This document shows, piece by piece, positions 16,620 to 25,000 of a stretch of DNA of 36,131 nt. Location: contig WQZB01000050.1 of assembly GCA_009780955.1 (NCBI GenBank), positions 1-36,131 on the forward strand, in the 5' to 3' direction. This stretch comes from Polyangiaceae bacterium. Its GTDB lineage: Bacteria; Myxococcota_A; Polyangia; Polyangiales; Polyangiaceae. Made by a program: the position numbers and the translations under genes. The notes below the pieces were generated by a model. The model saw only the letters and a list, made by a program, of their open reading frames with translations, searched no databases and was not told the DNA's origin. Numbering within the stretch: position 1 is the stretch's first letter; every line of letters begins with the position of its first letter.

Positions 16620-19600
16620 TCAAGCTCCCATCTCGGGGTTGGGGTTTCTGATTTTTCCGAGGTAGGTCGTACGCGGGCGTGTTCCGAGTTCGGTAAGCAA
16701 GCGGTAAGAGCGGTCGATGCCGTACCAGCGAGCAACGCGGCTCGTTCGATCGTTGAGGTCGCCGAAGGCAATGGCATCGGCCGGGCACGCTTGCTGACAA
16801 GCTACTTTCAGCTCACCCTCGCCGACTTTTGGCTTGCCAGTTCGCTTTGCCCGGATCTTCGCTTCTTGGATGCGCTGCACGCAGTAACTGCACTTTTCCA
16901 TCACGCCGCGCATGCGAACCGTGACGTTGGGGTTGAAGCGCATTTTCTCGGTTTCGGGCACGTCGTCGTACATGCCGCCGCTCGTGTGGTAGTTCAAAAA
17001 ATTGAAGCGACGGACTTTGTACGGGCAGTTGTTCGCGCAGTAGCGCGTGCCGATGCACCGGTTGTAAGCCATGTCGTTCAAACCTTCCGGCGAGTGCGCG
17101 GTTGCGTTGACCGGGCAAACGTTCTCGCACGGCGCTTCTTCGCATTGAACGCACGCCACGGGCTGGAAAGAGATCTGCGGATCGTTGGCATCGATGCCAA
17201 CGAAGTAGCGATCGATGCGGAGCCAAGACATCTCGCGACCACGCTCGATCTGCTCTTTGCCAACGGCTGGAACGTTGTTCTCGACTTGGCAGGCGATGAC
17301 GCACGCGCTGCACCCCGTGCACGCCGACAGGTCAATGACCATGCCCCACTTTTGATTCTGCGAGTAGTCGACGGTCGGCCAAAGCGGCGGAACCAGTGGA
17401 TCAGGAGAACCCGAACCACGAACATCAACGTTGTCGTTATGCAGGTCGATGTCTTTGCGCCCGTTGTGCTCGTCGTTTGCAACAACGTTGCTTGCAAAAA
17501 ACGGGAATAGCGCGTTTTTTCGGTACTCTTCGAGCGTTGCGTCGATGGCGATCGGACGACCTTCCATCGCGTTGTGGTCTTGCGTTTGGCTGATTTTGTA
17601 GAGATTCGTCTCGACGTCGAATGGGGAGTCGGGACGAACGCGGCCCGCAACCGGGCTGTCGGTCGCAGCCAGACCAACCCGGCGATACCGATCGGCAATC
17701 GCAGCGATCTCACCGGCACCGAGTTTGTCGACCTTCAAACCGCTCGCAAACCACATCGCGTCCGTCGTGCGAAGACCGCCGACGTTGAAGCCATGCTTGT
17801 TACCGTAGCGACCCGCCTTTTGGCGGCCCCAACCGAGATAAACCGCAATCGAGTGGTCGGCTTGGCCTGGAACGATCCACATCGCAACATCAACGGGATC
17901 GGCGCCGGCACGCGTGAGGCGAACCATCTGGCGACTCTGAACGCCGAGCTCGTCTGCCGTTTTTTGCGAAACGAGCGCAACGTTGTCCCAGGTGATCTTC
18001 GTGAGCGGATCGGGCAGCTCGAGAAGGATCGGATTGTTTGCGTAGCGGCCGTCGTAAAGCCTTGAACACGGTGCGAAAGTGATTTCGAGGTTGTCCTTCG
18101 AGAAAGGCGCGTTCCCACCCTGGTTTGGCGCCTTTGCCTGCGCAAAAGCCGAAACAATGTCGGCGTGACGCACCTTAGAAGGGTCGGCAAGTGACACCTC
18201 TTGACCGCGCATCACGCCTGTTTTGCTGCGTATCACACCTGTTTTCAGGCTGTCGTTCCACATGCCCGTGAAAAGGGTGGGGCTAGGCGCCGAGCCGCGC
18301 ACCGTTGCCTGAACGAGATCGTAGCCTTTCGGAGCGTTTTCACCTGCGAAGCGCGCGAGGATCTCGATGTCGCTCCGCCCATTGTAAAGCGGTGCAATGA
18401 GTGGCTGCTGGATCGAAACGGTGCCGTCAAGGGCGCGCTGGTCGCCCCACGCCTCGAGCTCGAGAGCCCGTGGAACGTGCCACGAGCACATTTCACTCGT
18501 TTCGTCGAAATGCGATGACACGTGCACGGTGGTCGCGACGCGATGCAGCTTGTCACCGAAGTGAACGTCGAACGGTGCATCATACACGGGGTTGCCACCC
18601 AGGATGACGAGCGCGGAAACCGCGCTCTTGTCGATATCGGTGACAAGCTGCTTGATGCTGACAGCAGGATCGACCGTTTGCGCGTCAGCCACGGAATAGT
18701 GGAGCAACGCAACGCTGCCAAGGACTGCATTGATCGCATGCGCGAGGGCATGAACGCGTGCGGGTTGACGTGCACCAACGAGAATGGCGCTCCGCCCATG
18801 CTTGGTGCGCAAATCTTTTGCGACAACTTTAAGCCAGTTGGCAGGGATGCCAGCGCCGTCGGCCTTTGCGATGACGTCTTTGATGCCACCAAGGTCAACG
18901 CCTTGCGCGGAGAGCTCTTTCGCCAAAAGAAGCAGGTAACGCTCAATGTCGTGCGCGGCGAGGCGCAAGCGGTGATCGGCGTTCATGCCCGTCACGGTGA
19001 ACGTTGGCTCCACGACATAAAGCCGGTTCATCGCGCTTTTTTCCGGACCATCGGGGAGCTTACGACGCTCCGCGAAATCACGCATCATGCGAACGCTGCC
19101 GGTCTCGGTGCCAAGAAAATCCGAGTCGAGCGACACGATGACGTCCGCGTCCTCAAGGTTCGCCAGAACGGCAGTCGGCGCGCCAAAGGCAATGCGTCCG
19201 CCTTCGTGCACGTTCGCGTCGTTGACCGGCGCCCACGAGTGAAACTGCGCCTTTGGCAGCTTCGCGCGCACGGCATCACGCAAACGCAGAAGCGTCGGCG
19301 AATTGGTTGGCGGGATAAGGAAACGGAGCTTTGTGCCGCCGTCGGCGGTCGCGACGCGAATGATTTCACCGAGCGCCGCGTCGAAGTCGGCAATGCTTGC
19401 TTGAGCGTGCGCGGCCTGCGCGCCTACACGCTTCATCGGCGTGGTGGAGCGATCGGGATCGTACAAGTCGTAAATCGCGGCCTGCGCGAACGCCGAAGTC
19501 GCGCCCATGCTGGACGGGTGTGCCGGATTCCCTTCGACTTTCGTCGGACGGCCTTCGTGGCTTTCAACCAGAACGCCAAGCGCATCACCGCGCGCTGAAA

Positions 19601-19970
19601 GAACCGACGCGTAGTAGCTCGGCCTGCCTGGCAACACGTGCTCGGGCGCCTTGCTATAAGGCAGGATTTTCTCAACCGGGCGGCGCGCACAACCCTCGGC
19701 AAAAAGAGCTGCAGACGCGCCCGCAAAAAACATGAAGCCACGCCGACCAACTGTGCTGCCTGCGCTGCGCTCGTTGCCCGCGTTCGCGATCTGGGCAGCA
19801 ACCGAAGCATTGCTTGCTTCTTCAAGGCCGAGCGGGAACTCGACTTCAGCCCGCGCCTGCGCAAGAGCAGGGTTGGCTTTGTCTTCGAGGCTTTTCCAGA
19901 AAACCTTCCCGCCATCGGATGCGGACGGGCTGTCTGATGCGAGAGAAGGCTGCGATTCTTGGCGGCTCAT
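16620..19970 (-). CDS. actB: Alternative complex III subunit ActB (fused molybdopterin-oxidoreductase-like and FeS domains)
   Basis: 1116 residues from ATG 19970, which overlaps the actA stop (ATGA at 19967-19970); an upstream in-frame extension has no support. The N-terminus has FWKSLEDKANP, usual in ActB, then an internal twin-arginine signal GRRGFMFF (Arg76-Arg77), a hydrophobic core and a lipobox-like LFAEGC (Cys94). This suggests Tat export and lipid anchoring. The middle (about 100-800) resembles molybdopterin oxidoreductases but in this family has no cofactor. The last part (about 870-1075) has the ferredoxin motifs CTGCSACVIAC, CVQCEEAPCENVC, CIGTRYCANNC, CSYC and CQQACP, fitting three 4Fe-4S clusters and one 3Fe-4S cluster as established for ActB. 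It passes electrons within the complex. Confidence 0.97.
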   Translation of the reverse strand: MSRQESQPSLASDSPSASDGGKVFWKSLEDKANPALAQARAEVEFPLGLEEASNASVAAQIANAGNERSAGSTVGRRGFMFFAGASAALFAEGCARRPVEKILPYSKAPEHVLPGRPSYYASVLSARGDALGVLVESHEGRPTKVEGNPAHPSSMGATSAFAQAAIYDLYDPDRSTTPMKRVGAQAAHAQASIADFDAALGEIIRVATADGGTKLRFLIPPTNSPTLLRLRDAVRAKLPKAQFHSWAPVNDANVHEGGRIAFGAPTAVLANLEDADVIVSLDSDFLGTETGSVRMMRDFAERRKLPDGPEKSAMNRLYVVEPTFTVTGMNADHRLRLAAHDIERYLLLLAKELSAQGVDLGGIKDVIAKADGAGIPANWLKVVAKDLRTKHGRSAILVGARQPARVHALAHAINAVLGSVALLHYSVADAQTVDPAVSIKQLVTDIDKSAVSALVILGGNPVYDAPFDVHFGDKLHRVATTVHVSSHFDETSEMCSWHVPRALELEAWGDQRALDGTVSIQQPLIAPLYNGRSDIEILARFAGENAPKGYDLVQATVRGSAPSPTLFTGMWNDSLKTGVIRSKTGVMRGQEVSLADPSKVRHADIVSAFAQAKAPNQGGNAPFSKDNLEITFAPCSRLYDGRYANNPILLELPDPLTKITWDNVALVSQKTADELGVQSRQMVRLTRAGADPVDVAMWIVPGQADHSIAVYLGWGRQKAGRYGNKHGFNVGGLRTTDAMWFASGLKVDKLGAGEIAAIADRYRRVGLAATDSPVAGRVRPDSPFDVETNLYKISQTQDHNAMEGRPIAIDATLEEYRKNALFPFFASNVVANDEHNGRKDIDLHNDNVDVRGSGSPDPLVPPLWPTVDYSQNQKWGMVIDLSACTGCSACVIACQVENNVPAVGKEQIERGREMSWLRIDRYFVGIDANDPQISFQPVACVQCEEAPCENVCPVNATAHSPEGLNDMAYNRCIGTRYCANNCPYKVRRFNFLNYHTSGGMYDDVPETEKMRFNPNVTVRMRGVMEKCSYCVQRIQEAKIRAKRTGKPKVGEGELKVACQQACPADAIAFGDLNDRTSRVARWYGIDRSYRLLTELGTRPRTTYLGKIRNPNPEMGA

Positions 19971-20593
19971 CGGTGACACCCGGAGCAGTGCTGTGGGGGA
20001 TGAACATCGGGGGCGGCCCAATTCGCCGCCATCTCCGGCTTCCATTCCATGTTCGTGATTTGATCCTTTGGCCGGAGATTCGGCTTTGGATCGCGATGAC
20101 ACTCAAGGCACCAACCCATGCCGATAGGCGCTTCGGCACGCACGGTCTCCATCTTGTCGATGCGACCGTGGCAGGTGACGCAGCCAACGCCAGCGGCGAG
20201 GTGAGCGCTATGATCGAAGTAGGCGTGATCGGGCAACTTGTGGATCTGCACCCATTCGATCGGCTTGCCGCTGTCCCAACTCTCGCGAACGAGCGCAAGG
20301 CGGCCACTGTCTGCCTTCACGAGTGAATGGCAACCCATGCACACCTGCGTTGGCGGGAGCATCGCTTTTGCGGCGACCTCGACGTTCACGTGGCAGTACC
20401 GGCAGTCCATACCCATTTGCCCGACGTGGAGTCGATGCGAATACGGCACGGGCTGCGTTGGTGCATAGCCGACCTGGAAATTTTTCGGCGTGAGGTAGTA
20501 CCAAATCGCACCGATCAAAAGGACCGGCACGATGGTGCCCACCCCTCCAAGGATGAGCGGGAGCTTGTTTAGCGACCGGGGAAAGATCTGCAT
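19967..20593 (-). CDS. actA: Alternative complex III subunit ActA (pentaheme cytochrome c)
   Basis: 208 residues from ATG 20593 (MQIFPRSLNKLP). In-frame starts further upstream, up to 20716, would run into the predicted promoter. One N-terminal membrane helix (about residues 12-33) anchors a periplasmic domain with five CxxCH sites: CRYCH 64-68, CMGCH 85-89, CVTCH 138-142, CLECH 162-166 and CSGCH 203-207. The five sites and the motifs PVPYSHRLHVGQMGMDC and HKLPDHAYFDHSAH are diagnostic of ActA. It accepts electrons from the FeS clusters of ActB. First gene of the twelve-gene operon, with about 90 bases of untranslated leader if the promoter at 20687-20716 is used. Confidence 0.96.
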   Translation of the reverse strand: MQIFPRSLNKLPLILGGVGTIVPVLLIGAIWYYLTPKNFQVGYAPTQPVPYSHRLHVGQMGMDCRYCHVNVEVAAKAMLPPTQVCMGCHSLVKADSGRLALVRESWDSGKPIEWVQIHKLPDHAYFDHSAHLAAGVGCVTCHGRIDKMETVRAEAPIGMGWCLECHRDPKPNLRPKDQITNMEWKPEMAANWAAPDVHPPQHCSGCHR

Positions 20594-20686
20594 GCGCGGA
20601 CTCGGGGTCTCAGGCCTCCACGATTCCAAAGCGCCACACACACGAGGGCGCCACAGCGGAAGAGTGGCCGATGTACGGCGGGGCCC

Positions 20687-20716
20687 CTTATAGAGGAGTG
20701 CGCCGCCTGGGTACAA
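20687..20716 (-). promoter_or_regulatory. Sigma-70-like promoter of the act-cox operon
   Basis: Read on the minus strand, TTGTAC at 20716-20711 is followed by an 18-base spacer and TATAAG at 20692-20687. The first matches the -35 consensus TTGACA at four of six positions and the second matches TATAAT at five of six. Transcription would start near 20680 and leave about 90 bases before the actA ATG. The rest of the 276-base gap between ctaB and actA (20594-20869) shows no gene. It holds an AT-rich stretch at about 20805-20850. Confidence 0.55.
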
Positions 20717-20869
20717 GTCTCCGCTTCATCCGACAATCACGAAAAATTTTGCGGGACTGTACCGAGTCCAAGCAAGCCGCCCCAAACTGCACACGAGAAC
20801 GGAGGTTTTAAGACACAAATATTCGAAATTATTATGTAAAAATTTACTGCGCACACGTCGACACACGCG

Positions 20870-21811
20870 TCAAGTCATACCCAGCGCAGCAAAGAGCAGC
20901 ACCAAGTAGGCGATGCTGACTCCAAAAAGCGACCGCGCCCAACGCACGCCGCTGCCCTCGCGAAGCCCGTAACAGCTCCACGTAAAGAAAATCGCGCCGA
21001 GCAGACTCGCAACAATGAGATAGCCGTGGCGGGCAACGCCAAGCGGGACGAGAAACAGACTTGTGGCAACGCACGCGAACACCCAGCGAACGATCGTGTG
21101 GCGGCAGGCGAGCTCGCCAGCCACATTCGGCAGAACCACGAGCCCGGCGCGCTCGTATTCGGTTTTACGAAAGATGGCGATCGCGACAAAATGCGGAACT
21201 TGCCAAAGGAACAGGACGCCGAAAAGAACGATGCCAATCGCGTTGACACTTCCGGTGGCTGCTGTCCACCCGAGCAGCGGTGGGATGGCACCAGGAATCG
21301 CACCAACGTAAATCGCGAACGCCGAACGCTGCTTCATCGGCGTGTACGCAAGTACGTAAAGCAGGTTCGCCAAAAGCGCGAGAAGTGCCGTCAACAGATT
21401 CGCGGCTGTCGCAAGGATGGCAATGGCCAGGACCGAACAGGCGACCCCGAACCAGAACGCAAAGCGCGGTGCCATGCGTCCGGCCGGCAGCGGGCGACTG
21501 CTGGTGCGCGGCATTTGACGATCGATGTCGCGCTCGATGTACATGTTGAGTGCGTTCGCACCCGCCACGACGAGCGCGATGCCCAAGAGCGTCGCGAAAA
21601 CCGCCAGGGGCGAAGTTACCGCGTGCTCCGTCGCGTAATCTGACGCGTGTTCTGGCGCGTGTTCTGGCAAACGTTTCGAAAGAAGCAGCCCACCCGCTGC
21701 GGTCACAACGACCATGAACGTGACCCGCGGCTTCGTCAGCGCAACAACATCACGAAACCAAACTTGCGCGGGTTTCGCTCCCCGAATTGCACCGGCGAAC
21801 GGCTCGTGCAT
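20870..21811 (-). CDS. ctaB: Protoheme IX farnesyltransferase (heme O synthase)
   Basis: 313 residues from ATG 21811; an in-frame TTG at 21838 would add nine residues. The enzyme adds a farnesyl group to heme b to make heme O, the precursor of the heme A needed by the oxidase encoded downstream. UbiA-family polytopic membrane protein with about eight helices. The prenyl-diphosphate/Mg site follows the UbiA signature exactly: NMYIERDIDRQM with Asn89, Glu93 and Asp97, then PRTSSRPLPAG up to Gly111. LAYTPMKQRS and a second acidic region near KTEYERAG fit the family. Between the first two helices there is a short tandem repeat (residues 49-64). No heme A synthase (ctaA) gene lies in the window. 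Confidence 0.95.
   Translation of the reverse strand: MHEPFAGAIRGAKPAQVWFRDVVALTKPRVTFMVVVTAAGGLLLSKRLPEHAPEHASDYATEHAVTSPLAVFATLLGIALVVAGANALNMYIERDIDRQMPRTSSRPLPAGRMAPRFAFWFGVACSVLAIAILATAANLLTALLALLANLLYVLAYTPMKQRSAFAIYVGAIPGAIPPLLGWTAATGSVNAIGIVLFGVLFLWQVPHFVAIAIFRKTEYERAGLVVLPNVAGELACRHTIVRWVFACVATSLFLVPLGVARHGYLIVASLLGAIFFTWSCYGLREGSGVRWARSLFGVSIAYLVLLFAALGMT
21621..21668 (-). repeat. Four 12-base imperfect tandem repeats inside ctaB
   Basis: Four consecutive 12-base units occur at 21621-21632, 21633-21644, 21645-21656 and 21657-21668. The last two are identical and all begin GCGT on the plus strand. On the coding strand they give PEHA-PEHA-SDYA-TEHA, residues 49-64 of CtaB, in the loop between the first and second membrane helices. 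The repeat keeps the frame, so copy-number changes would lengthen or shorten the loop without breaking the protein. Confidence 0.75.
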
Positions 21812-21822
21812 GGCGGGCGGCG

Positions 21823-21851
21823 GTGATACGGAGGGCAACTCGTCGAGTCAA
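21823..21851 (-). promoter_or_regulatory. Possible ctaB promoter giving a very short leader
   Basis: On the minus strand TTGACT (21851-21846) is followed by a 17-base spacer and TATCAC (21828-21823). The match is good at -35 (five of six) and moderate at -10 (four of six). Transcription would then begin only a few bases before the ATG at 21811, giving a nearly leaderless message, consistent with the lack of any ribosome site there. It argues against the TTG at 21838 as start. The divergent 221-base gap (21812-22032) shows no clear promoter for the giant gene on the plus strand. Confidence 0.3.
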
Positions 21852-22032
21852 GCCGGAAGCGAGGCTTCGGTGATGCGGCACAATGCCACACATCTACCGA
21901 GCAATCGCCGTGATTGCGTAAAACAAAGGCAGGTGGCGTCGGTTACGACGCACGACAGCCCTCTAACAAGAATGGCACGTACGCTAAAGATTTCAGTACG
22001 CTGCAGACTCAAGTTCGACCGGTACATTCCTC

Positions 22033-25000
22033 ATGCAATCGTCGTCGCCGCCGCCACGTTCGTCCCGCGTTGGATTCCTGTCATTCGACGCCACCAAGCT
22101 TGAAAACGAGGAGGAGGTGCTCAGCGCCATTCTGCTCGCAATCTCGAAAAACCAGCTCGATGCCGAAGTGTGGCGCGATTTGCACGCCGCCGCCATCCGC
22201 GACAACCGGGTAGCCGAGCTCGCCTTCGCCTACGACGCCGTTGCGCACGGCAGAAAACTGCGCGCGCTGCCCCCTATGGTGCAGGCAGAACTCTATTACC
22301 GAGCCGGAACATTCTTTTGCGACGTGCTTGGCGACGATTTCGGCGCAACCACGTATTTCGAGAGAGCCCTTCGTGCGTTTCCCGCACACCCAGGCGCGTT
22401 CGAGCGCATTGACGCGCTTCTGACGCGAGCCGAAGACCACACAAAACTTGCCGATCTCTGCATTCAAACCGCAGCGCACTGTTCGAAGACCGATCAGCGA
22501 GTGGTACTGCAGCGCGCAGCGGGCCTTTATGAGCGCGCAGGCCTCGACGACAAAGCCATCGAGACCTACCAACAGCTCGTACGCCTCGACCCAACCGACG
22601 AATCGGCGCGCGATCTGCTCGAAGTTCGCTACGTCAAAGTAGGCCGCTACCGTGATCTCGCGCGAATGCTCGAGCAAGCGCTTGCTGCGCTCCCCCTACC
22701 CGACGCGGGGGCCCCACCCGACGTGGGAGCCATTCGCGTGCGCGCGAAACTCATCGACGTTTTCGCCAACCACCTCAAAGAACCCGAGCGCGCCATGGCC
22801 CATGTGGAAGCCGTGCTCGCAGTAGACCCCGCGCAAAGCGAAGCACGTCGCGTTGCCGGGAGCCTTCTCGACAACAAAGGCCTTGCCGCGCGTGCAGCAG
22901 CAGCCCTCGCCGCGGGAGCCGAATCGACCGAAGAGCGCGCACACCTGTACGGCATCGAGCTCGAAAATACGCGCGGGCCGCGGCGACGAGACGTGCTCCG
23001 GCGCATCGGCATTCTCAAGCAGGACGAGCTGTCGGATTTCGCCGGCGCGTTCGAGGCGTTCGAGCAGGCCCTTGGTATCGATCCGACCGACGACGAGCTG
23101 CGCGTGCGCTACGCAGAACTTGGTTGCAAAATCAAAGGGCCGCTCGAAGTCGCCAAAGTATTCGCTCGCGTGTACACCGTGGCCAAAGACTCCGCCGTCC
23201 GCTCGCGCATCACGGCCGAAATGGGCACCTTGCTCCTTCGCGGTGGCGACGCCAAGCGCGCACGCACGACGCTTGCGGGCGTGCTCGTTGCACCCGGCGC
23301 CGACTCACGGGCCGTGCTCATCGCGGCGCGCGCCCTGACCGATGTGTACGAGGCCGATCAGGACACCAGAAGTCTCACCGATGTCTTGTCGCGCATCGGT
23401 GAAATCAGCACCGACGAAGCCGAGCGCCAGCAAGCCAACGAGCGCGTTGCCGAACTCGCTGCCAACACCGGCGACGTCGACCAAGCCATCGTCGCGTGGC
23501 GGCGGCTCGTCGACACCCCGGCACACAGCCGCGCCCTCGCAGCGCTCGAACCGCTCTACGAACGCCGCGGCGAGTGGCACGACCTGTCGTTCGTCCTTGC
23601 AGAGCGCGCCAAAGAACTACCCGACCGAGATCAGGCACGCGCACTGTCGATGCGTGCCGCCGAGGTCCTCACGACGAAAACGAACAACCTTGCCAACGCA
23701 ACCGAGGCATGGCGCCAAATCATCGAAGCGTACGGCCCCGCACGCGACGTCTACGCGAAGTGGATGCCTCTGCTCGAAACGCAGCGTCAGTGGAGCGAGC
23801 TTGCCGTCGCGCTCGTCAACGATGCGAGACTTGCCCCCGAAGAACAAAGGCCCGCAATTTTCGCACGCCTTGGAACTGTGCATATTACACGTATTGGCGA
23901 CGTGGATGCCGCCATCGAAGCATTTCGCAACGCGCTCGAAGGCAACCCACAGGAAAAAACCAGCCGCGCAGCTCTTGAAAAACTGCTGCTCGCTGGAGAA
24001 AGGAGACTCGCAGTCGCCGCCGTTCTAGAACCTGTCTACCAGCGCGACAACGACGACCAAAGCCTTCTTCGCGTGCTCGACGTCAAGGCGCTCTTGTTGC
24101 CGGCGGTGGGCGACAGGCTTGCCGTGCTCGAGCAGGCCGCAGATCTCGCAGCCCGGCACTCGCGCGACAAGGCTCTCGACTTCGTCCGCCGCGGCCTCGT
24201 CGAAGCCGTCGAGAACGAGGAGAATATCCAAGGTTGGCTTGACCGCTTCGACAAGTTCGCGGTCGACGCCGACCCCAAGAAGCGTGCGGCGATACTTTCG
24301 AGCGCGCTCGGTGAGCACGAAATCGACTCTCACGAGCTCGTGCTGCTCGCCAAACGCGTAGGCGAAGAGCACGCCGCGTCGGGCAACGTTGCAGCAGCAC
24401 TCGCAGTGCTCCGCCGTGCGCTTACCTGCGAGCCTTCGTCCGCCGAGCTAATCGGACGCGTCGACGAGCTATTGCGCGAACAAGGCACCCCCGAAGAACG
24501 TGTCGCGCTCTTTCGCGCAGCGCTCGAACAGAACCCCGACCCAGCACGCCGGCAAAAACTTTTGCACGCCATCGGCAGCGTCGAGCGGCACGAGCTCGCA
24601 AACACGAGCGCCGCCATTCTTGCGTACAGGCACGCGCTGAAAGACGACAGCACCGATACCGCTGCGTTCTCTGCGCTCGCGGAGCTGTACGAAGAAACCG
24701 AGGCTTGGGACGCGCTAAGCAACATCCTCGCCGATCGCCTTCCGCGTGCGGCGTCGAAGGAAGAAACACGCCGTATTCGTACGCAGCTTGCCGACATTGC
24801 ATGCGCGCATGACCAGCACGATCGGGCGATTGCGCATGCGTGGGAGCTGCTCGCGGATCCCGAGCTCGGTGGTCCGGAGCTCGATCTCGTCGAGCGTGTC
24901 GCTGTCACGACGGCAAACCATGATCTGCTGCGCGCTCTGCTCGAACGACGTGCCTCCAACGCGACCGATCCAAAAGCGCAAATCGAGTGTCTCACGCGTC

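Noticed and set aside
15957-17510. A 517-codon open frame on the plus strand across actC and actB
   Set aside because: It lies opposite two strongly supported genes. Its protein has no membrane, domain or repeat logic and is Arg-, Asp- and Val-rich, as expected of the complement of high-GC coding sequence.
18522-19598. A 358-codon open frame on the plus strand within actB
   Set aside because: It is antisense to the molybdopterin-like domain of ActB and shows no ribosome site or recognisable motif.
20594-20869. A small gene or RNA in the gap between ctaB and actA
   Set aside because: No frame with a ribosome site and no convincing hairpin with a T-run was found. The AT-rich part and the promoter account for what is seen.
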